DNA of 64,000 bases from Halobacillus halophilus DSM 2266 (GTDB lineage Bacteria; Bacillota; Bacilli; Bacillales; Halobacillaceae), in contig NC_017668.1 in assembly GCF_000284515.1 (NCBI RefSeq), positions 2,914,001 through 2,978,000 of the forward strand, given 5' to 3'. The translations under genes and the position numbers were made by a program. How positions within the stretch are numbered: position 1 is the first letter of the stretch; the number at the start of each line of letters is the position of its first letter. The notes under the pieces are model-generated. The model did not search any database, had not been told where the DNA came from, and saw only the letters and a list, made by a program, of their open reading frames with translations. Positions 50,413 through 62,383 of this stretch are shown here, piece by piece.

Positions 50413-50880
50413 TTAGTCAGGTCGTGACGGATCCATATCCTTATCAATCAACTGGAAGTCCGTCGTATATACAAATGTCCCATAAATTTGATCATCGCTA
50501 TTTAAGATGTGTTTAAATATATGGCGGTCTCCCTCAGCCATTGGTTTACCGAGCACCTCATCTACAGGCACCCATTCTAGTTCGCCTTCCTCACTCGTCT
50601 CAAGGAGATTTCCAGAAGCAGAGGTGCAGTGAAAAGTGAACATCATCCATTCTTGAACTGTTTTTTCACCTTCACGCATAACAAAAGTAAACGATCCTCT
50701 TAATTCCGGCTCGTTAATTTCAAGTCCTGTTTCTTCCTTAAATTCACGGATAGCTGAATCTTTAATATTTTCACCGTTCTCCATTTTACCACCAGGCGCT
50801 ACATACCAGCCCCTTCTTGGTTTTTTTAACATTAATATGGAGTCATTCATTCTTAAAATACAATTGGCTACACGTTGCAA
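50413..50880 (-). CDS. yvcI: NUDIX hydrolase (YvcI-like)
   Basis: A 155-residue NUDIX hydrolase. The box [13 protein letters not shown]...[11 protein letters not shown] (about residues 31-55) is complete. The substrate in this family may be 8-oxo-dGTP or a capped RNA, but is not settled. The start is TTG at 50880 with GAGGTGA eight bases before it. It is the first gene of yvcI-rapZ-yvcK-whiA. Confidence 0.88.
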   Translation of the reverse strand: MQRVANCILRMNDSILMLKKPRRGWYVAPGGKMENGENIKDSAIREFKEETGLEINEPELRGSFTFVMREGEKTVQEWMMFTFHCTSASGNLLETSEEGELEWVPVDEVLGKPMAEGDRHIFKHILNSDDQIYGTFVYTTDFQLIDKDMDPSRPD

Positions 50881-50966
50881 CTTACAGTCACCTCATTTTC
50901 TTTCTAGAGGACATCATCCCTCATTATACAATGAATATGTCAGAAGCTACAATATTATAATTCGAT

Positions 50967-50998
50967 GCAAAAAAAACCACAGGTGATAAGCACCTGTG
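50967..50998 (-). terminator. terminator of trxB
   Basis: The stem CACAGGTG/CACCTGTG ends in eight T on the minus strand, about 100 bases after the trxB stop codon. Confidence 0.87.
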
Positions 50999-51100
50999 TT
51001 TAATAGAGATATCTAATAAAAGGGGGGGTCAATTAATCAACTACATTGTAACTTAATTTTATGTCATAGGTGTTACAGCACAGTTAATTTAAAGTAATTT

Positions 51101-52054
<954 letters not shown>

Positions 52055-52264
52055 TTATCAGCTCCTTGTTTCAGTGTGTGTCCTGATGCCTTCATTCATT
52101 TCATGTACATATCATATTAAAACAAATAAAAACCGTCCATTAATGTGCTTATCATCTAAGATAAATAATGAGCGTTTCTTTTCTATAAATCTACAAATTT
52201 CGCCATAAAAACAAGCGGTCACTTCCAAAAAAAGATGCCAGCTCATGTGATTATTACTTTTAGA

Positions 52265-53281
52265 TCAATATTCCTTCCACGGGCCCTCTTCTTTACTCAA
52301 GGTCGGGAATTGCTGGCAACCTTTTTCCCATAATTCTAAAGCCTTAGAAGGATTGCCTGTATGATAAACCGAAATACTGTACCATTTATAATAAACTCGT
52401 CTTCTCGTAACCTGGCGGTCTTTCAAGCTGTGAAAGCGGTCTACAGCTTCTTCGTAAAAGCCTGCTCTTGCCAGCGTCTCAGCGACAGCTAATTTTTGCT
52501 GACTGTGCATGGGATACACATTGCGCAGGAGATGAATGTGAAGCAAAGCTTCTTCCCTGTCCCCCTGCATAATTAGGAAGGCAGCGAGGTTTACGTGGCT
52601 GTGTATATTTTCAGGTTCATTTTTCAACCATTCTTGTTCAATATCGATAGCTTCCTGCTGCTTCCCGCTCATAAACAGCGCATAAGCGTATTTATGCTTC
52701 GCCATCTGAAATTCGGGAAAGAGATGCATCATTTCATCTAATAAGCTTAACGCCTGTTCCCACTCTTCATGTTCAAGGTGATAGAAAGCAGTCTCTTGAT
52801 AAATCAATAAATCATCTTCATCATCAAAAGCCCACTCATCATCATCCTCTTCTTCCTCCACTGACTCAAGCATTTCCAGAAGCTGCTTGGACGCTTCCTC
52901 AAATTCTCCGTCTTCGGACTGTTCAAGATAGGTTTCTGCATATTTTTTCGCATCACTTAATAAGCCAAGATGAGCATAGTTGTTGGCCATCAAATAGTAA
53001 CAATCCACATATTCTTTTCCAAACCGGGCCAGTACTTCCGTTAACAGCTGGTTAGCCGCGTGATACGAACCGATTTCCGTGTACACAACAGAAAGCTGAC
53101 AGGCATAAAGTGGTTCGTCAGGTGCTGCTTCTATTGCTTTTTTCAGCCACTTCACGGCTACATTGAAACGACGCTTCTGGAACGCCTGAATTCCATGGGT
53201 GAAATAGAAGTTTCCTGATGGCAAAAAAGGGATAATATTCGTATTTTCTTTAGCAGCTGTGCTATTTAGTGATGTCGTCAT
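52265..53281 (-). CDS. TPR-repeat protein (YvcD-like)
   Basis: A 338-residue protein made of tetratricopeptide repeats, with an acidic low-complexity patch (Glu/Asp run near residues 138-155). The TPR units begin near residue 30 (HGIQAFQKRRFNVAVKWLKKAIEAAPD) and recur to the C-terminus. Such proteins act as scaffolds; the role here is unknown, and the place between the his operon and trxB matches yvcD. The ATG at 53281 follows AGGGGG; the in-frame upstream ATG has none. Confidence 0.85.
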   Translation of the reverse strand: MTTSLNSTAAKENTNIIPFLPSGNFYFTHGIQAFQKRRFNVAVKWLKKAIEAAPDEPLYACQLSVVYTEIGSYHAANQLLTEVLARFGKEYVDCYYLMANNYAHLGLLSDAKKYAETYLEQSEDGEFEEASKQLLEMLESVEEEEDDDEWAFDDEDDLLIYQETAFYHLEHEEWEQALSLLDEMMHLFPEFQMAKHKYAYALFMSGKQQEAIDIEQEWLKNEPENIHSHVNLAAFLIMQGDREEALLHIHLLRNVYPMHSQQKLAVAETLARAGFYEEAVDRFHSLKDRQVTRRRVYYKWYSISVYHTGNPSKALELWEKGCQQFPTLSKEEGPWKEY

Positions 53282-53367
53282 GAGCGTCCCCCTATTTCCG
53301 TTACAAATCTCACTAATAAAGCAGTATAACATAGAAATGTGTTATGAAATAGGAGATTTTCTAACTT

Positions 53368-53991
53368 TTAAGAGTGACGTTCTTCTAGAACCGTCAGTAC
53401 GTCATCAAGTGGGACTCCACGATCAGTCAGAATGACAAGTAAGTGGAAAAGCAGATCTGCTGATTCGAGGGCCATTTCTTCTGGATCATCATTTTTAGCT
53501 GCAATGATAACTTCTCCCGCTTCCTCTCCAATTTTCTTGGCAATCCGGTCTACGCCTTCACTAAACAGTTTGGCTGTATAAGAACCTTCCGGAAGTGTAG
53601 ATTTCCGTTCGGCTAGTGTACTTTGCAACTGATCCAGAATTTGATAGCGATTCTCTTTCACATGTCCTTCCGTATCGGTCAATGATTCCGAGAAGCAGCT
53701 GTAATCTCCCTTATGGCACGCAGGTCCGTTTGGAACGACTTGCACGAGTAAAGCGTCCTGATCACAATCGAAATGGATGCTCGTTACTTTTTGTGTATTT
53801 CCAGAGGTTTCTCCTTTATGCCACAACTCTTGACGGGAGCGGCTAAAAAAAACGGTTTCCCCAATTTCCAATGTTTTTTCTAATGATTCTTTACTCATAT
53901 AGGCAAGTGTTAGTACAGCCTTTGAACGAGCATCCTGCACAATAGCAGGGACAAGTCCTTGTTCATCGAATTGAAGATCATTTACATTCAT
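53368..53991 (-). CDS. hisI: HisIE, phosphoribosyl-AMP cyclohydrolase and -ATP pyrophosphatase
   Basis: Fused enzyme for steps 2 and 3 of histidine synthesis. The HisI half (about residues 1-110) has the zinc-binding [10 protein letters not shown]; the HisE half has [16 protein letters not shown] and the [11 protein letters not shown] segment. Length 207 is standard. Its start overlaps the hisF stop as ATGA. Last gene of the his operon. Confidence 0.96.
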   Translation of the reverse strand: MNVNDLQFDEQGLVPAIVQDARSKAVLTLAYMSKESLEKTLEIGETVFFSRSRQELWHKGETSGNTQKVTSIHFDCDQDALLVQVVPNGPACHKGDYSCFSESLTDTEGHVKENRYQILDQLQSTLAERKSTLPEGSYTAKLFSEGVDRIAKKIGEEAGEVIIAAKNDDPEEMALESADLLFHLLVILTDRGVPLDDVLTVLEERHS

Positions 53992-54746
53992 CTCACGATT
54001 ACCCCTTTCTCTTTCAAATAAGCTTTCACATTTGCAACGGACGTTTCTTTATAATGGAAAATCGAAGCAGCTAAAGCGGCATCCGCATCGACTTCTGTAA
54101 ATACATCATAGAAGTGTTCACTGGAACCGGCTCCCCCTGAAGCAATGACAGGTACGTTTACGACATCCTGTACTGCCTCCAATAAAGGAAGATCAAAGCC
54201 TGTCTTTTCACCATCTTTATTCATAGATGTCAACAGGATTTCTCCTGCTCCACGACGAACTGCTTCTTCAGCCCATTCGGTCACTTTCCACCCAGAAGGG
54301 GTACGTCCTCCACGGGTATAGACACGCCACGTTCCCCACTCTTCATCATAACGAGCGTCAATCGCTACCACAATACACTGGCTGCCGAAATAATCCGCTC
54401 CTTCTGTAAGCAGTTCCGGCCGGTTCACCGCTGAAGAATTTAAAGAAACTTTATCCGCTCCGTTTCTTAAAGTTTCTTTAATATCTTCCAGTGAGCGGAT
54501 TCCTCCTCCGACTGTAAAAGGAATCGCCAGCTCTGAAGCTACCGAGCGAACGACATCAATCATCGTTTTCTTTCCTTCATGAGTAGCTGATATATCTAAA
54601 AAAACCAGTTCATCCGCTCCTTGTTCGTCATAAACCTTTGCAAGCTCTACAGGATCTCCGGCATCACGGATATCGACGAATTGAATCCCTTTCACTACTC
54701 GCCCTTCCTTCACATCCAGACATGGAATAATGCGTTTGGATAACAT
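53988..54746 (-). CDS. hisF: imidazole glycerol phosphate synthase subunit HisF
   Basis: The cyclase half of IGP synthase, 252 residues, a (beta/alpha)8 barrel. [16 protein letters not shown] (Asp 11) and the second Asp in [10 protein letters not shown]-like sequence are present, as is [11 protein letters not shown]. It acts with HisH. Its ATG overlaps the hisA stop. Confidence 0.97.
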   Translation of the reverse strand: MLSKRIIPCLDVKEGRVVKGIQFVDIRDAGDPVELAKVYDEQGADELVFLDISATHEGKKTMIDVVRSVASELAIPFTVGGGIRSLEDIKETLRNGADKVSLNSSAVNRPELLTEGADYFGSQCIVVAIDARYDEEWGTWRVYTRGGRTPSGWKVTEWAEEAVRRGAGEILLTSMNKDGEKTGFDLPLLEAVQDVVNVPVIASGGAGSSEHFYDVFTEVDADAALAASIFHYKETSVANVKAYLKEKGVIVR

Positions 54747-55477
54747 CAGCTTTCCTCCAATTCAAGAGCTTCAGAGAGCGTGAAACGATCAGTATAAAGA
54801 GCTTTTCCAACAATGGAACCGATAACGTGACGGCCCTGGTAGTTCTTGAGTATTTCTAAGTCGCTCAGCCCCTGGATGCCTCCTGAGGCAATAACATTAA
54901 CCTTTGTTTCATCCGCCAATCGAACAATTTCTTTTACATTAGGTCCAGACAACATGCCATCTTTGGCAATATCGGTGTAAATAAATGTCCGTGCTCCTGC
55001 CTCGGCTAATTCACGGCCTAAATCAACTGCCTGTATTTGAGAACTCTCAAGCCACCCAGCTGTAGACACGTAGCCATCTCGTGCATCGAGCCCGATGACG
55101 ATACGCTCTCCATAATTACGAAGAAGAGATTTCGTTAATTCTAAATCACGAACCGCAAGTGAACCGATGATTACTCGATCTACTCCCTGGTCCAAATAAA
55201 AACGCACATCTTCTTCGCAGCGGATCCCTCCACCAATCTGTACATGCGAAGACAATTCCTTCGCTGCACGGAGCACATGCTCCGCATTTTTTCTTGAACC
55301 TTCTTTAGCTCCGTCAAGGTCGACCATATGAATCCAGGAGGCGCCTTTATCGGAGAACTCTCGGGCTACTTCGTATGGGTCTTCCCCGTACACCGTTTCC
55401 TTATCAAAGTCTCCCTGCTCAAGGCGGACACATTTTCCATTACGCATATCAATTGCTGGGTAAATTGTAAAGCTCAT
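54746..55477 (-). CDS. hisA: HisA, phosphoribosylformimino-AICAR-P isomerase
   Basis: A 243-residue barrel that isomerises ProFAR. It begins [20 protein letters not shown] (Asp 8) and has [13 protein letters not shown] (the second catalytic Asp). It lies 13 bases after hisH. Confidence 0.96.
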   Translation of the reverse strand: MSFTIYPAIDMRNGKCVRLEQGDFDKETVYGEDPYEVAREFSDKGASWIHMVDLDGAKEGSRKNAEHVLRAAKELSSHVQIGGGIRCEEDVRFYLDQGVDRVIIGSLAVRDLELTKSLLRNYGERIVIGLDARDGYVSTAGWLESSQIQAVDLGRELAEAGARTFIYTDIAKDGMLSGPNVKEIVRLADETKVNVIASGGIQGLSDLEILKNYQGRHVIGSIVGKALYTDRFTLSEALELEES

Positions 55478-55490
55478 CTCTAAAAACTCC

Positions 55491-56120
55491 TCACTGTTTG
55501 ACCATTACTTTGCAAAAATTCTCTAAGAGCTGCATGCCGGCTCTCCCGCTTTTCTCGGGGTGAAACTGACTTGCTACCAGGTTATTTCGACCAACGATGG
55601 CCGGTACTTCAAGGTGATAATCGGCTGTTGCATAGAGGATAGATGGGTCAGGGGTCTGTACGACAAAGGAGTGAACAAAATATACATAATCTTCTTTCAC
55701 GTCAGAAAGCAGCGGCTCTTCAGGCTGAAGCAGGTTCATCTTATTCCAGCCCATGTGAGGTACTTTATAGGATTTCCCCTGTTCATTCACGCCTGGAAAT
55801 CTGACAATTTTGCCCGGAAAAAGACCTAGTCCTTCAGTTTCTCCGCCTTCCTCACTCGCTTCAAATAACAGCTGCATGCCTAAACAAATTCCGTAAATCG
55901 GCACCCCGGCTTTAACTTTTTCTTTTATAAAAGGGATGAAGCCGTGTTCTTCCAGTGCTTTCATAGCATCCGGAAAAGCACCAACACCCGGGAGAATGTA
56001 TCCATCACAATCCTCAATCTCAGCAGGTCTTTCACCAAACTTATAAGGAATGTCCAAACGCTCTAAGGCTTTAGAAACACTGAATAAATTCCCCATTCCA
56101 TAATCTATAATTCCTATCAT
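55491..56120 (-). CDS. hisH: HisH, glutamine amidotransferase of IGP synthase
   Basis: A class I glutaminase, 209 residues, that channels ammonia to HisF. The nucleophile Cys is in YGICLGMQLLFE (about residue 80), and the His-Glu pair is in SQFHPEKSG. It abuts hisB. Confidence 0.96.
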   Translation of the reverse strand: MIGIIDYGMGNLFSVSKALERLDIPYKFGERPAEIEDCDGYILPGVGAFPDAMKALEEHGFIPFIKEKVKAGVPIYGICLGMQLLFEASEEGGETEGLGLFPGKIVRFPGVNEQGKSYKVPHMGWNKMNLLQPEEPLLSDVKEDYVYFVHSFVVQTPDPSILYATADYHLEVPAIVGRNNLVASQFHPEKSGRAGMQLLENFCKVMVKQ

Positions 56121-56714
56121 TTATAAACTTCCTTTCGTACTTGGCACTCCTTGAACCCGGGGATCAATTTGAGTTGCTTCATCAAGTGCGCGAGCAAGAG
56201 CTTTAAACATGGCTTCGATTATATGGTGCGTATTATGTCCATGGTGAAGAACGATATGGAGATTCATCCTGGCTTCAACCGCAAATTTCCAAAAAAACTC
56301 ATGTACATTTTCCGTATCAAAGGTGCCCAGGCGATCTTTAGGTAATTCCGCTTTCCATTCCAGGTGTGGACGATCACTAAGATCTACCGCTACTGTGACA
56401 AGCGTCTCATCCATAGGAAGAGTCATCGAACCATACCTTTTCATACCAAATTTATCTCCCAGGGCTTCTCGGAAAGCCTGGCCCAGACAAATACCGATAT
56501 CCTCAGTCAAGTGGTGATCATCGACTTCCACATCCCCATGTCCTTTAACGGAAAGATTAAACAGACCATGCTTTGCAAAAAGCTCGAGCATATGAGCTAA
56601 AAAAGGAACCTGCACATCTAAATCTGCTTTACCAGAACCATCGACGGAAATGCCAAGTTCTATATTGGTTTCTCCCGTTTTACGTACAATTTCAGCGTAC
56701 CTTTCGTTGGTCAT
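56121..56714 (-). CDS. hisB: imidazoleglycerol-phosphate dehydratase
   Basis: A manganese enzyme of 197 residues for step 7. [18 protein letters not shown] and the [15 protein letters not shown] block supply the metal-binding His and Glu. The ATG at 56714 is preferred over one six bases upstream because AAGGAG is eight bases before it; it makes an ATGA overlap with hisD. Confidence 0.95.
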   Translation of the reverse strand: MTNERYAEIVRKTGETNIELGISVDGSGKADLDVQVPFLAHMLELFAKHGLFNLSVKGHGDVEVDDHHLTEDIGICLGQAFREALGDKFGMKRYGSMTLPMDETLVTVAVDLSDRPHLEWKAELPKDRLGTFDTENVHEFFWKFAVEARMNLHIVLHHGHNTHHIIEAMFKALARALDEATQIDPRVQGVPSTKGSL

Positions 56715-57985
56715 TTCCATCTCTCCTTCCGCGTGTCAATTGCTCTTGCGTGGGCTTCTAATCCTTCCAGCCGGGCATAACGTGCGATCTTATCCCCATG
56801 TTTCTTTAGTGCGTCTTCACTGTAGGAAATAACACTCGACTTTTTGAGAAAATCGTCTACATTCAAAGGACTGGAAAAACGAGCCGTACCGTTCGTCGGA
56901 AGTACATGATTAGGCCCGGCGAAATAATCACCCACAGGCTCGCTGCTATAAGGTCCGAGGAAAATAGCACCAGCATTTTTAATTTTTCCTAAGTGTTGGA
57001 AAGGTTCGTCTGTTACAATTTCCAAGTGTTCAGGAGCGATTTCATTTATTGTAGTAATTGCTTCGCCCCACGTTTCGCATAAGAGGATCATGCCGTAATC
57101 CTCCACGCTTTTACGCGCAATCTCAGCACGAGGCAAGTCCTCTAATTGATTTTTCACTTCTTGCTGAACCTGTTCGGCGAGCTGCTGACTCGTTGTTACA
57201 AGAACACTGGAAGAACGTGCATCGTGCTCGGCTTGAGATAGAAGATCAGCGGCTACTTCAGAAGCAAGGGCCGTGTCATCCGCCAATATAGCAATTTCAC
57301 TGGGACCAGCTATCATATCGATGTCTACATCGCCGAAGACTTCTCTTTTCGCAAGGGCCACAAATACATTTCCTGGTCCAGTAATTTTATCTACAGCAGG
57401 AACAGTCTCCGTCCCATAAGCGAGGGCTGCAATCGCCTGAGCACCGCCTACTTTATAAACGTCCTCCACGCCAAGAATATGAGCGGCAAGTAATACACCA
57501 TCCGGAACCTTCCCATCTTTCCCAGGGGGAGTGACCATCACGATCCTTTCCACTCCGGCTACCTGAGCCGGAATCACATTCATAAATACAGAGGATGGAT
57601 AAGCTGCTGTGCCTCCAGGTACATACACACCGGCCGCTTCAATAGCGGTGATTTTCTGACCTAGAATTGTACCATCCTCTGATGAATCAAACCAGGACGC
57701 AGGTCGCTGTTTTTCATGAAAACGGCGTATATTAGCAGCTGCTTCTTGCAGAATTTCTACAAATTCCCCATCAAGCGCTTCATATGCCTCTTCAAATTCT
57801 TCTGGTGAAACTTTGTACTGATCAAGCTTTACCCCATCGAAGCGTTCTGTGTAATTAAGGACCGCTTCGTCTCCTCGAGATTTCACATCCTCAATAATTG
57901 CTTGAACGGTTTTTCTCTGTTCCTCTGTTCCTTGCTCCACTCGGCGACGTAATGATACACGGTCACTTTTTTGAATAATTTTCAT
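56711..57985 (-). CDS. hisD: histidinol dehydrogenase
   Basis: It oxidises histidinol to histidine in two NAD steps. The 424 residues include [14 protein letters not shown] and the zinc/substrate segment [23 protein letters not shown]. Its ATG shares a base with the hisG stop. Confidence 0.97.
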   Translation of the reverse strand: MKIIQKSDRVSLRRRVEQGTEEQRKTVQAIIEDVKSRGDEAVLNYTERFDGVKLDQYKVSPEEFEEAYEALDGEFVEILQEAAANIRRFHEKQRPASWFDSSEDGTILGQKITAIEAAGVYVPGGTAAYPSSVFMNVIPAQVAGVERIVMVTPPGKDGKVPDGVLLAAHILGVEDVYKVGGAQAIAALAYGTETVPAVDKITGPGNVFVALAKREVFGDVDIDMIAGPSEIAILADDTALASEVAADLLSQAEHDARSSSVLVTTSQQLAEQVQQEVKNQLEDLPRAEIARKSVEDYGMILLCETWGEAITTINEIAPEHLEIVTDEPFQHLGKIKNAGAIFLGPYSSEPVGDYFAGPNHVLPTNGTARFSSPLNVDDFLKKSSVISYSEDALKKHGDKIARYARLEGLEAHARAIDTRKERWK

Positions 57986-58620
57986 TATTTTATTCCCTCC
58001 ATGACGTCACTGAGGTTTGTGACCATGTGCTCAATCTCTTCACTTTTCAAACGGTAGCTAACCGGATTTACAATTAATCGAGAAGTGATGTCGGTGATCT
58101 TTTCATATTCCACCAGACCGTTCTCTTTCAAAGTCCTGCCCGTAGAAACGATGTCCACGATTCGGTCTGCCAGCCCAATTAGTGGTGCAAGTTCAATCGA
58201 ACCATTGAGCGGAATTATTTCAATCTGCTCGCCCTGTTCACGAAAATAATCGGAAGCTACCTTCGGATATTTAGTGGCAATCTTTGGTGCAATCCGGCTG
58301 AGAGGCTGGTCCGGTACACCTGCAACGGCTACGTAACATGGACTGATTTTTAAATCGAGTACTTCATAGACATCACGGTCCTGTTCCAGAAGCACATCTT
58401 TTCCAGCAATCCCAAGATCAGCTGCGCCATATTCTACATAAGTGACTACGTCCATTGGCTTGGCCATCATCACACGAATATTTTGCTCAGGAAATTCAAG
58501 GATAAGCTTCCGGGACTCTTCAAGATCTGCTCCCAAGTCATAACCGGCCCTTTTCATCAGCTCAGCTGCTTCCTCATATATCCGTCCTTTTGGCATAGCG
58601 ATTGTCAGTCGTTTATTCAT
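57985..58620 (-). CDS. hisG: ATP phosphoribosyltransferase catalytic subunit (short form)
   Basis: First enzyme of histidine synthesis. At 211 residues it is the short form, which needs HisZ, encoded just upstream, for activity and feedback control by histidine. [13 protein letters not shown] opens the protein and [14 protein letters not shown] is the PRPP loop. The ATG at 58620 overlaps the hisZ stop, with AGGAGG eight bases upstream. Confidence 0.96.
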   Translation of the reverse strand: MNKRLTIAMPKGRIYEEAAELMKRAGYDLGADLEESRKLILEFPEQNIRVMMAKPMDVVTYVEYGAADLGIAGKDVLLEQDRDVYEVLDLKISPCYVAVAGVPDQPLSRIAPKIATKYPKVASDYFREQGEQIEIIPLNGSIELAPLIGLADRIVDIVSTGRTLKENGLVEYEKITDITSRLIVNPVSYRLKSEEIEHMVTNLSDVMEGIK

Positions 58621-59797
58621 CCTGACCACCTCCTACCTGAGTAAAATCAATTGTATTAGCTAACTGTTCGTAAAAAGCAGGAAGATCAGGTATTTGATCT
58701 ACGTGCTGTAGAAGAACCGCATGTCCTTCTTTTCGATATTCATCTGCCTTTCTTTTTCCCTTTACATACGAATCGTCGTCTACAATAATACCGATCCGTT
58801 CGTCCTGGTCCTCAAGATCATTCAATGCTTCTACCAGGCGCTCTAAATGGACGGCAAAACCTGTAGCTGAAGCATTCAGTTCAAAAGATGGGAGCAGTGT
58901 GTCATAGCGTCCACCATTACAAAGCAGAGCACCCAGGTTTGGGGCATAACCTTCGAAAAGAATGCCTGTGTAATATTCCATATGGCTAATCAAATTTAAG
59001 TCAAACTGAATATAGTCTTCTACGCCGTTCACTTTTAATAAACGATAGAGTTGTTTTAATTCATTGACTGCCTGCATACACGATTGATTTCGAGCCAGCG
59101 AACGACTGGCTTCAAATATTTCTTCTCCACCTCGAAGAGAAAGAAGCTCAAGTAGCGCTTGTTTTTTATCTTCAGAAATAGAGAGTGACTTCACACATTC
59201 TCTGAATCCAACATAATTTTTTCTATATAAGTAATGAAGCAGGGTTTCCATCGTTTCTTCATCGTCTCCGAGAAGATCACTGAAAAATGCTTTCACATAT
59301 CCAATGTGACCGACGGTAATGACAAAATTATCGAGGCCTGTCTGTTTAAGAGAATCTACAAGCAGGGCAATGACTTCCGCGTCCCCATAAGAGGAGTGGT
59401 CTCCAATCAATTCTGTTCCTACTTGCTCAAATTGTGCGGGCTTCCCACCCTCAGCCTGTTGTGCACGAAAAACGGGACCGTCGTAAGCCAGACGCAGTGG
59501 AAACTCTCCGTTCTTTAACTGCGAAGCGGCTACACGAGCAATGGGGGCCGTCATATCGGGCCTGAGTACAAGTGTGTGACCTTGCTGGTCCAGTAGCTTG
59601 AATAACTGTTGATCCAGCGTCGCGCTCACTTTTCCTACTGTATCGTGATACTCCATAAGCGGTGTATCCATAAATGAGTAGCCATATGACAAGATGGCTT
59701 CTGATAACTGTCTTCTCGCTTTCGACTTTTGATTATAAAAAAAAGGGAGCGTGTCGCGCATCCCCAGTGGCTTTTCAAACATTAACCGTTTAACCAA
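58613..59797 (-). CDS. hisZ: HisZ, ATP phosphoribosyltransferase regulatory subunit
   Basis: A histidyl-tRNA-synthetase-like protein, about 394 residues, that activates short-form HisG and senses histidine. [14 protein letters not shown] at the N-terminus and [15 protein letters not shown] are the shared synthetase-like motifs, but the His-specific HisA motif and anticodon domain are missing, so it is not a synthetase. The start may be TTG at 59797 (AAAGGA about ten bases upstream) or the ATG five codons later. First gene of the operon. Confidence 0.92.
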   Translation of the reverse strand: MVKRLMFEKPLGMRDTLPFFYNQKSKARRQLSEAILSYGYSFMDTPLMEYHDTVGKVSATLDQQLFKLLDQQGHTLVLRPDMTAPIARVAASQLKNGEFPLRLAYDGPVFRAQQAEGGKPAQFEQVGTELIGDHSSYGDAEVIALLVDSLKQTGLDNFVITVGHIGYVKAFFSDLLGDDEETMETLLHYLYRKNYVGFRECVKSLSISEDKKQALLELLSLRGGEEIFEASRSLARNQSCMQAVNELKQLYRLLKVNGVEDYIQFDLNLISHMEYYTGILFEGYAPNLGALLCNGGRYDTLLPSFELNASATGFAVHLERLVEALNDLEDQDERIGIIVDDDSYVKGKRKADEYRKEGHAVLLQHVDQIPDLPAFYEQLANTIDFTQVGGGQDE

Positions 59798-59824
59798 TGG
59801 TATTCATTCCTTTCGACAAATCCT

Positions 59825-59866
59825 TTAGCTTGCTAATATGCTAACAAAATAAAGATACAGCGTCAA
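59825..59866 (-). promoter_or_regulatory. his operon promoter with palindrome
   Basis: On the minus strand, TTGACG (59861-59866) and TAGCAT (59838-59843) are 17 bases apart. Just downstream is the dyad TTAGC-TT-GCTAA (59825-59836), with a further GCTAA half-site over the -10. No T-box or histidine leader peptide is seen, so a repressor site is the simplest reading. Confidence 0.6.
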
Positions 59867-60024
59867 TGCAAAATCCTTTCCTTATGTTCCCCTTCTTATC
59901 ATAGCAGAAACAATAGTTTCGGTCTTATTTAAGTGGTGAGAATGTACAAAGAATCACGATCTATGCCTTTATCATTTATGTTGAAGATTTAATAAGCAAG
60001 TTACTACACTATCGGGCCGTATTG

Positions 60025-60527
60025 TTGAAGACTCGATTTCGAGATATTTAATGAGAGGAAAGGTCCTGCGGGGGACGATTCGCTTTCCGCGGGCATGTGC
60101 TGAGCCTCCTCAGTCTTCGACTTCCGGGGTCTCACCGATCATGTTTATCCCACAGGAGTCTCACCGTCCCCCTCCGGACCTTTGCGATCATGGAGAGCTC
60201 GAAAACCTTTCCATAATCGCCTTCCAATGAACGAGATCCACACTGGTTTTTGCGTGTGTTTATGTGTAGGAACCCTGTTATAGAAGCATTTGAGGCAGAT
60301 GCAGCATGGCTCCTTTCTCCTATAGCAGGGTCCGCTCATCAGCTATCGTTCAGGCGGCGAAGGAAACGACGAGACTCCCACGGGAAAAGGGACTAGGTGA
60401 GATCCCGCAGGGAGTGAAACGAGCGAGGAAGCTCACCGTTCCCCCCGTAGGAAAGCGAGTTGTTTCCGTAGCCGCCCTCATCCTTTTTTGGCAACGGTCC
60501 CAAGTTATCTCCAAACTGAGTCTTCAA
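60025..60527. repeat. large intergenic inverted-repeat element, copy C
   Basis: The left end TTGAAGACTCGATTTCGAG is matched by the inverted right end (AAACTGAGTCTTCAA). At about 503 bp it is the simplest copy, lacking both inserted modules seen in A and B. It lies between the his promoter and the convergent-direction end of the acyl-CoA dehydrogenase gene. On the plus strand all three copies run in the same direction. Confidence 0.84.
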
Positions 60528-60673
60528 GTATCGGGAGCTTATCTTTAATAAACATCAATTTAAATCAACTGGTGCCGGTAACAGGGGAGATGTAGATATC
60601 TATTTTATTATTCCAGAATGCTGACTATTTCACTTCAAAACATGGCAGACTCATCCGCCTTTCACTCCTACAA

Positions 60674-60703
60674 TAAAAAAAGCTCCTATAAAATAGGAGC
60701 TTT
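60674..60703 (-). terminator. terminator of the acyl-CoA dehydrogenase gene
   Basis: The 11-bp stem AAAGCTCCTAT/ATAGGAGCTTT is followed by seven T on the minus strand. Confidence 0.9.
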
Positions 60704-60711
60704 CGGCTTGG

Positions 60712-62373
60712 TTATTCTCTGGATTTTGACAAATCCAGTAATTCATCTGCGTAGCGAAGCGTTAAGGGCTCCCCTGTCACTTGTTCTTTTCCAAAAGCAA
60801 GCTGAACATAAATTTCAGCCACTTTTTCTGCTTTTCCACTATTTTTTCCCGCTTCAAGTGCGATGACAGCTTCATAAATGATTGCCATCTGCCTGGCTAT
60901 TGATTTACTATAGTACGTCTGAATATCTGATGATTGATTGAGAATATCTGCAACTTGGTGTCCCAAGGATATGATTTCCTGTTTTACCATCTCTACTTGA
61001 GAAGCGAATCCATTGACCTGTTCTAGGCGCTGGGTCATTTCTTCATAGAAAAAGGAGTGAGCTTCAAATTTATTTAACAGACGCAGGACCTCAAGACCTA
61101 GTATATTCGCTGTACCTTCCCAGACTGTGAGCACCTGCGCGTCACGCAGCAGTCTGGGCATGACAAAGTCCTCAATGTATCCATTGCCGCCGTGTAATTC
61201 AATCGCTTCATGTGCAAAGGCTATTGCCTGCTCTGCGGTTTCTTTTTTTAGGATTGCAATTTTGAGCCGGTTCATGACTTCTTCTGAAGAAGGCGTGGAG
61301 CTCTTGCTTGAGACAGATTCTTCGAAGTGACTGATCATGTCAAAAACCGCTCTCGTTTCTATTTCCTGCTTTACACGCAACCGGACCAGGGTGTCCTTAA
61401 TCATCGGAAAATCAATAAGCCTGTTTCCAAAAGCTTCCCGTTTGATAGCGTAATCCAAGGATTCCGTGTAGGCGCGCCTCATAATACCAATAGACGCTGT
61501 AGCATTGCACACCCTGGATAAATTCAATGCTTCCATCATGTAATAGAAACCTTGTTCAGGTTTGCCGACAAGATAAGCTTCAGCCCCACTAAACTCCACC
61601 TCCGCAGATGGAACAGCACGAACACCAAGCTTGTCTTTCAATCTGCGAATCTGAATACCATTCATATCCCCGTTGTCTTTTCTCCAGGGAACTAAGAATA
61701 AACTGAGTCCCTTCGTGCCTGAAGGAGCATCCTCCAACCTTGCGAGAACCATCGCTATACCGCAAGCGCCAGCATTGCTGGCAAAGTATTTTTCCCCGTA
61801 AATCAGGAAATGATTTTCTTCAGAAAAAGCTTTGACTTCATTAGCACCTACATCCGAACCACCCTGCCTTTCTGTTAAAAATGTCGCTCCTTCATATAAT
61901 TCCATTTCTCCCGTAGAAAGGACGTGAGGAAGATATCTCTCCTTTAATTCTTGAGAAGCATAACGTTCGATTAAGTATGCAGTGGCCATGGTCAATGTGA
62001 CAGGGCAGTAAAATCCTGACTCCGCTTGGGAAAGAAGATAACCTTGAGCAAAGGAATAGACATAGCCGCCTGGACGTCCAAGTTCTGGTATATCTTTATG
62101 AATGTATCCTACAATTCCCGCTCCATATGTTTCCTCAATCGTTTTTTTGTAGCCTTCATTTAACCACACTTCTGATTGGTCTTCCCCGTACTTATCATAT
62201 TTTATTAACTTGGGCTGACCTTCGCGGTCTGTATGGCGTGCCCGCCTGTCAATCTCACCGGCGCATAAAGCACCAAATTTTTGCAGCTGTTCATCAGCCC
62301 ATTCCCATAATGGCGGGTCGAATTGTTCCTTTAAAATCGTCTGCAGGTTTGAATCTTCCTCATAAAAATTCAC
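60712..62373 (-). CDS. acyl-CoA dehydrogenase family protein (AidB-like)
   Basis: An FAD flavoprotein of about 553 residues, larger than the common 380-residue dehydrogenases and similar in build to AidB/FadE-like members. GATFLTERQGGSDVGAN and the C-terminal EAIELHGGNGYIED and LLRDAQVLTVWEGTANI are clear family marks. The active base may be the Glu in WEGT, as in AidB-like enzymes. Substrate unknown; the acyl-CoA ligase just upstream points to fatty or aryl acid breakdown. The start is GTG at 62373 with AGGAGG six bases before it, just after the ligase stop. Confidence 0.85.
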   Translation of the reverse strand: MNFYEEDSNLQTILKEQFDPPLWEWADEQLQKFGALCAGEIDRRARHTDREGQPKLIKYDKYGEDQSEVWLNEGYKKTIEETYGAGIVGYIHKDIPELGRPGGYVYSFAQGYLLSQAESGFYCPVTLTMATAYLIERYASQELKERYLPHVLSTGEMELYEGATFLTERQGGSDVGANEVKAFSEENHFLIYGEKYFASNAGACGIAMVLARLEDAPSGTKGLSLFLVPWRKDNGDMNGIQIRRLKDKLGVRAVPSAEVEFSGAEAYLVGKPEQGFYYMMEALNLSRVCNATASIGIMRRAYTESLDYAIKREAFGNRLIDFPMIKDTLVRLRVKQEIETRAVFDMISHFEESVSSKSSTPSSEEVMNRLKIAILKKETAEQAIAFAHEAIELHGGNGYIEDFVMPRLLRDAQVLTVWEGTANILGLEVLRLLNKFEAHSFFYEEMTQRLEQVNGFASQVEMVKQEIISLGHQVADILNQSSDIQTYYSKSIARQMAIIYEAVIALEAGKNSGKAEKVAEIYVQLAFGKEQVTGEPLTLRYADELLDLSKSRE

Positions 62374-62383
62374 CGTTTTCCTC

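Noticed and set aside
59798-60024. T-box(His) leader before hisZ
   Set aside because: The distance from promoter to start is too short and the conserved T-box motif is missing.
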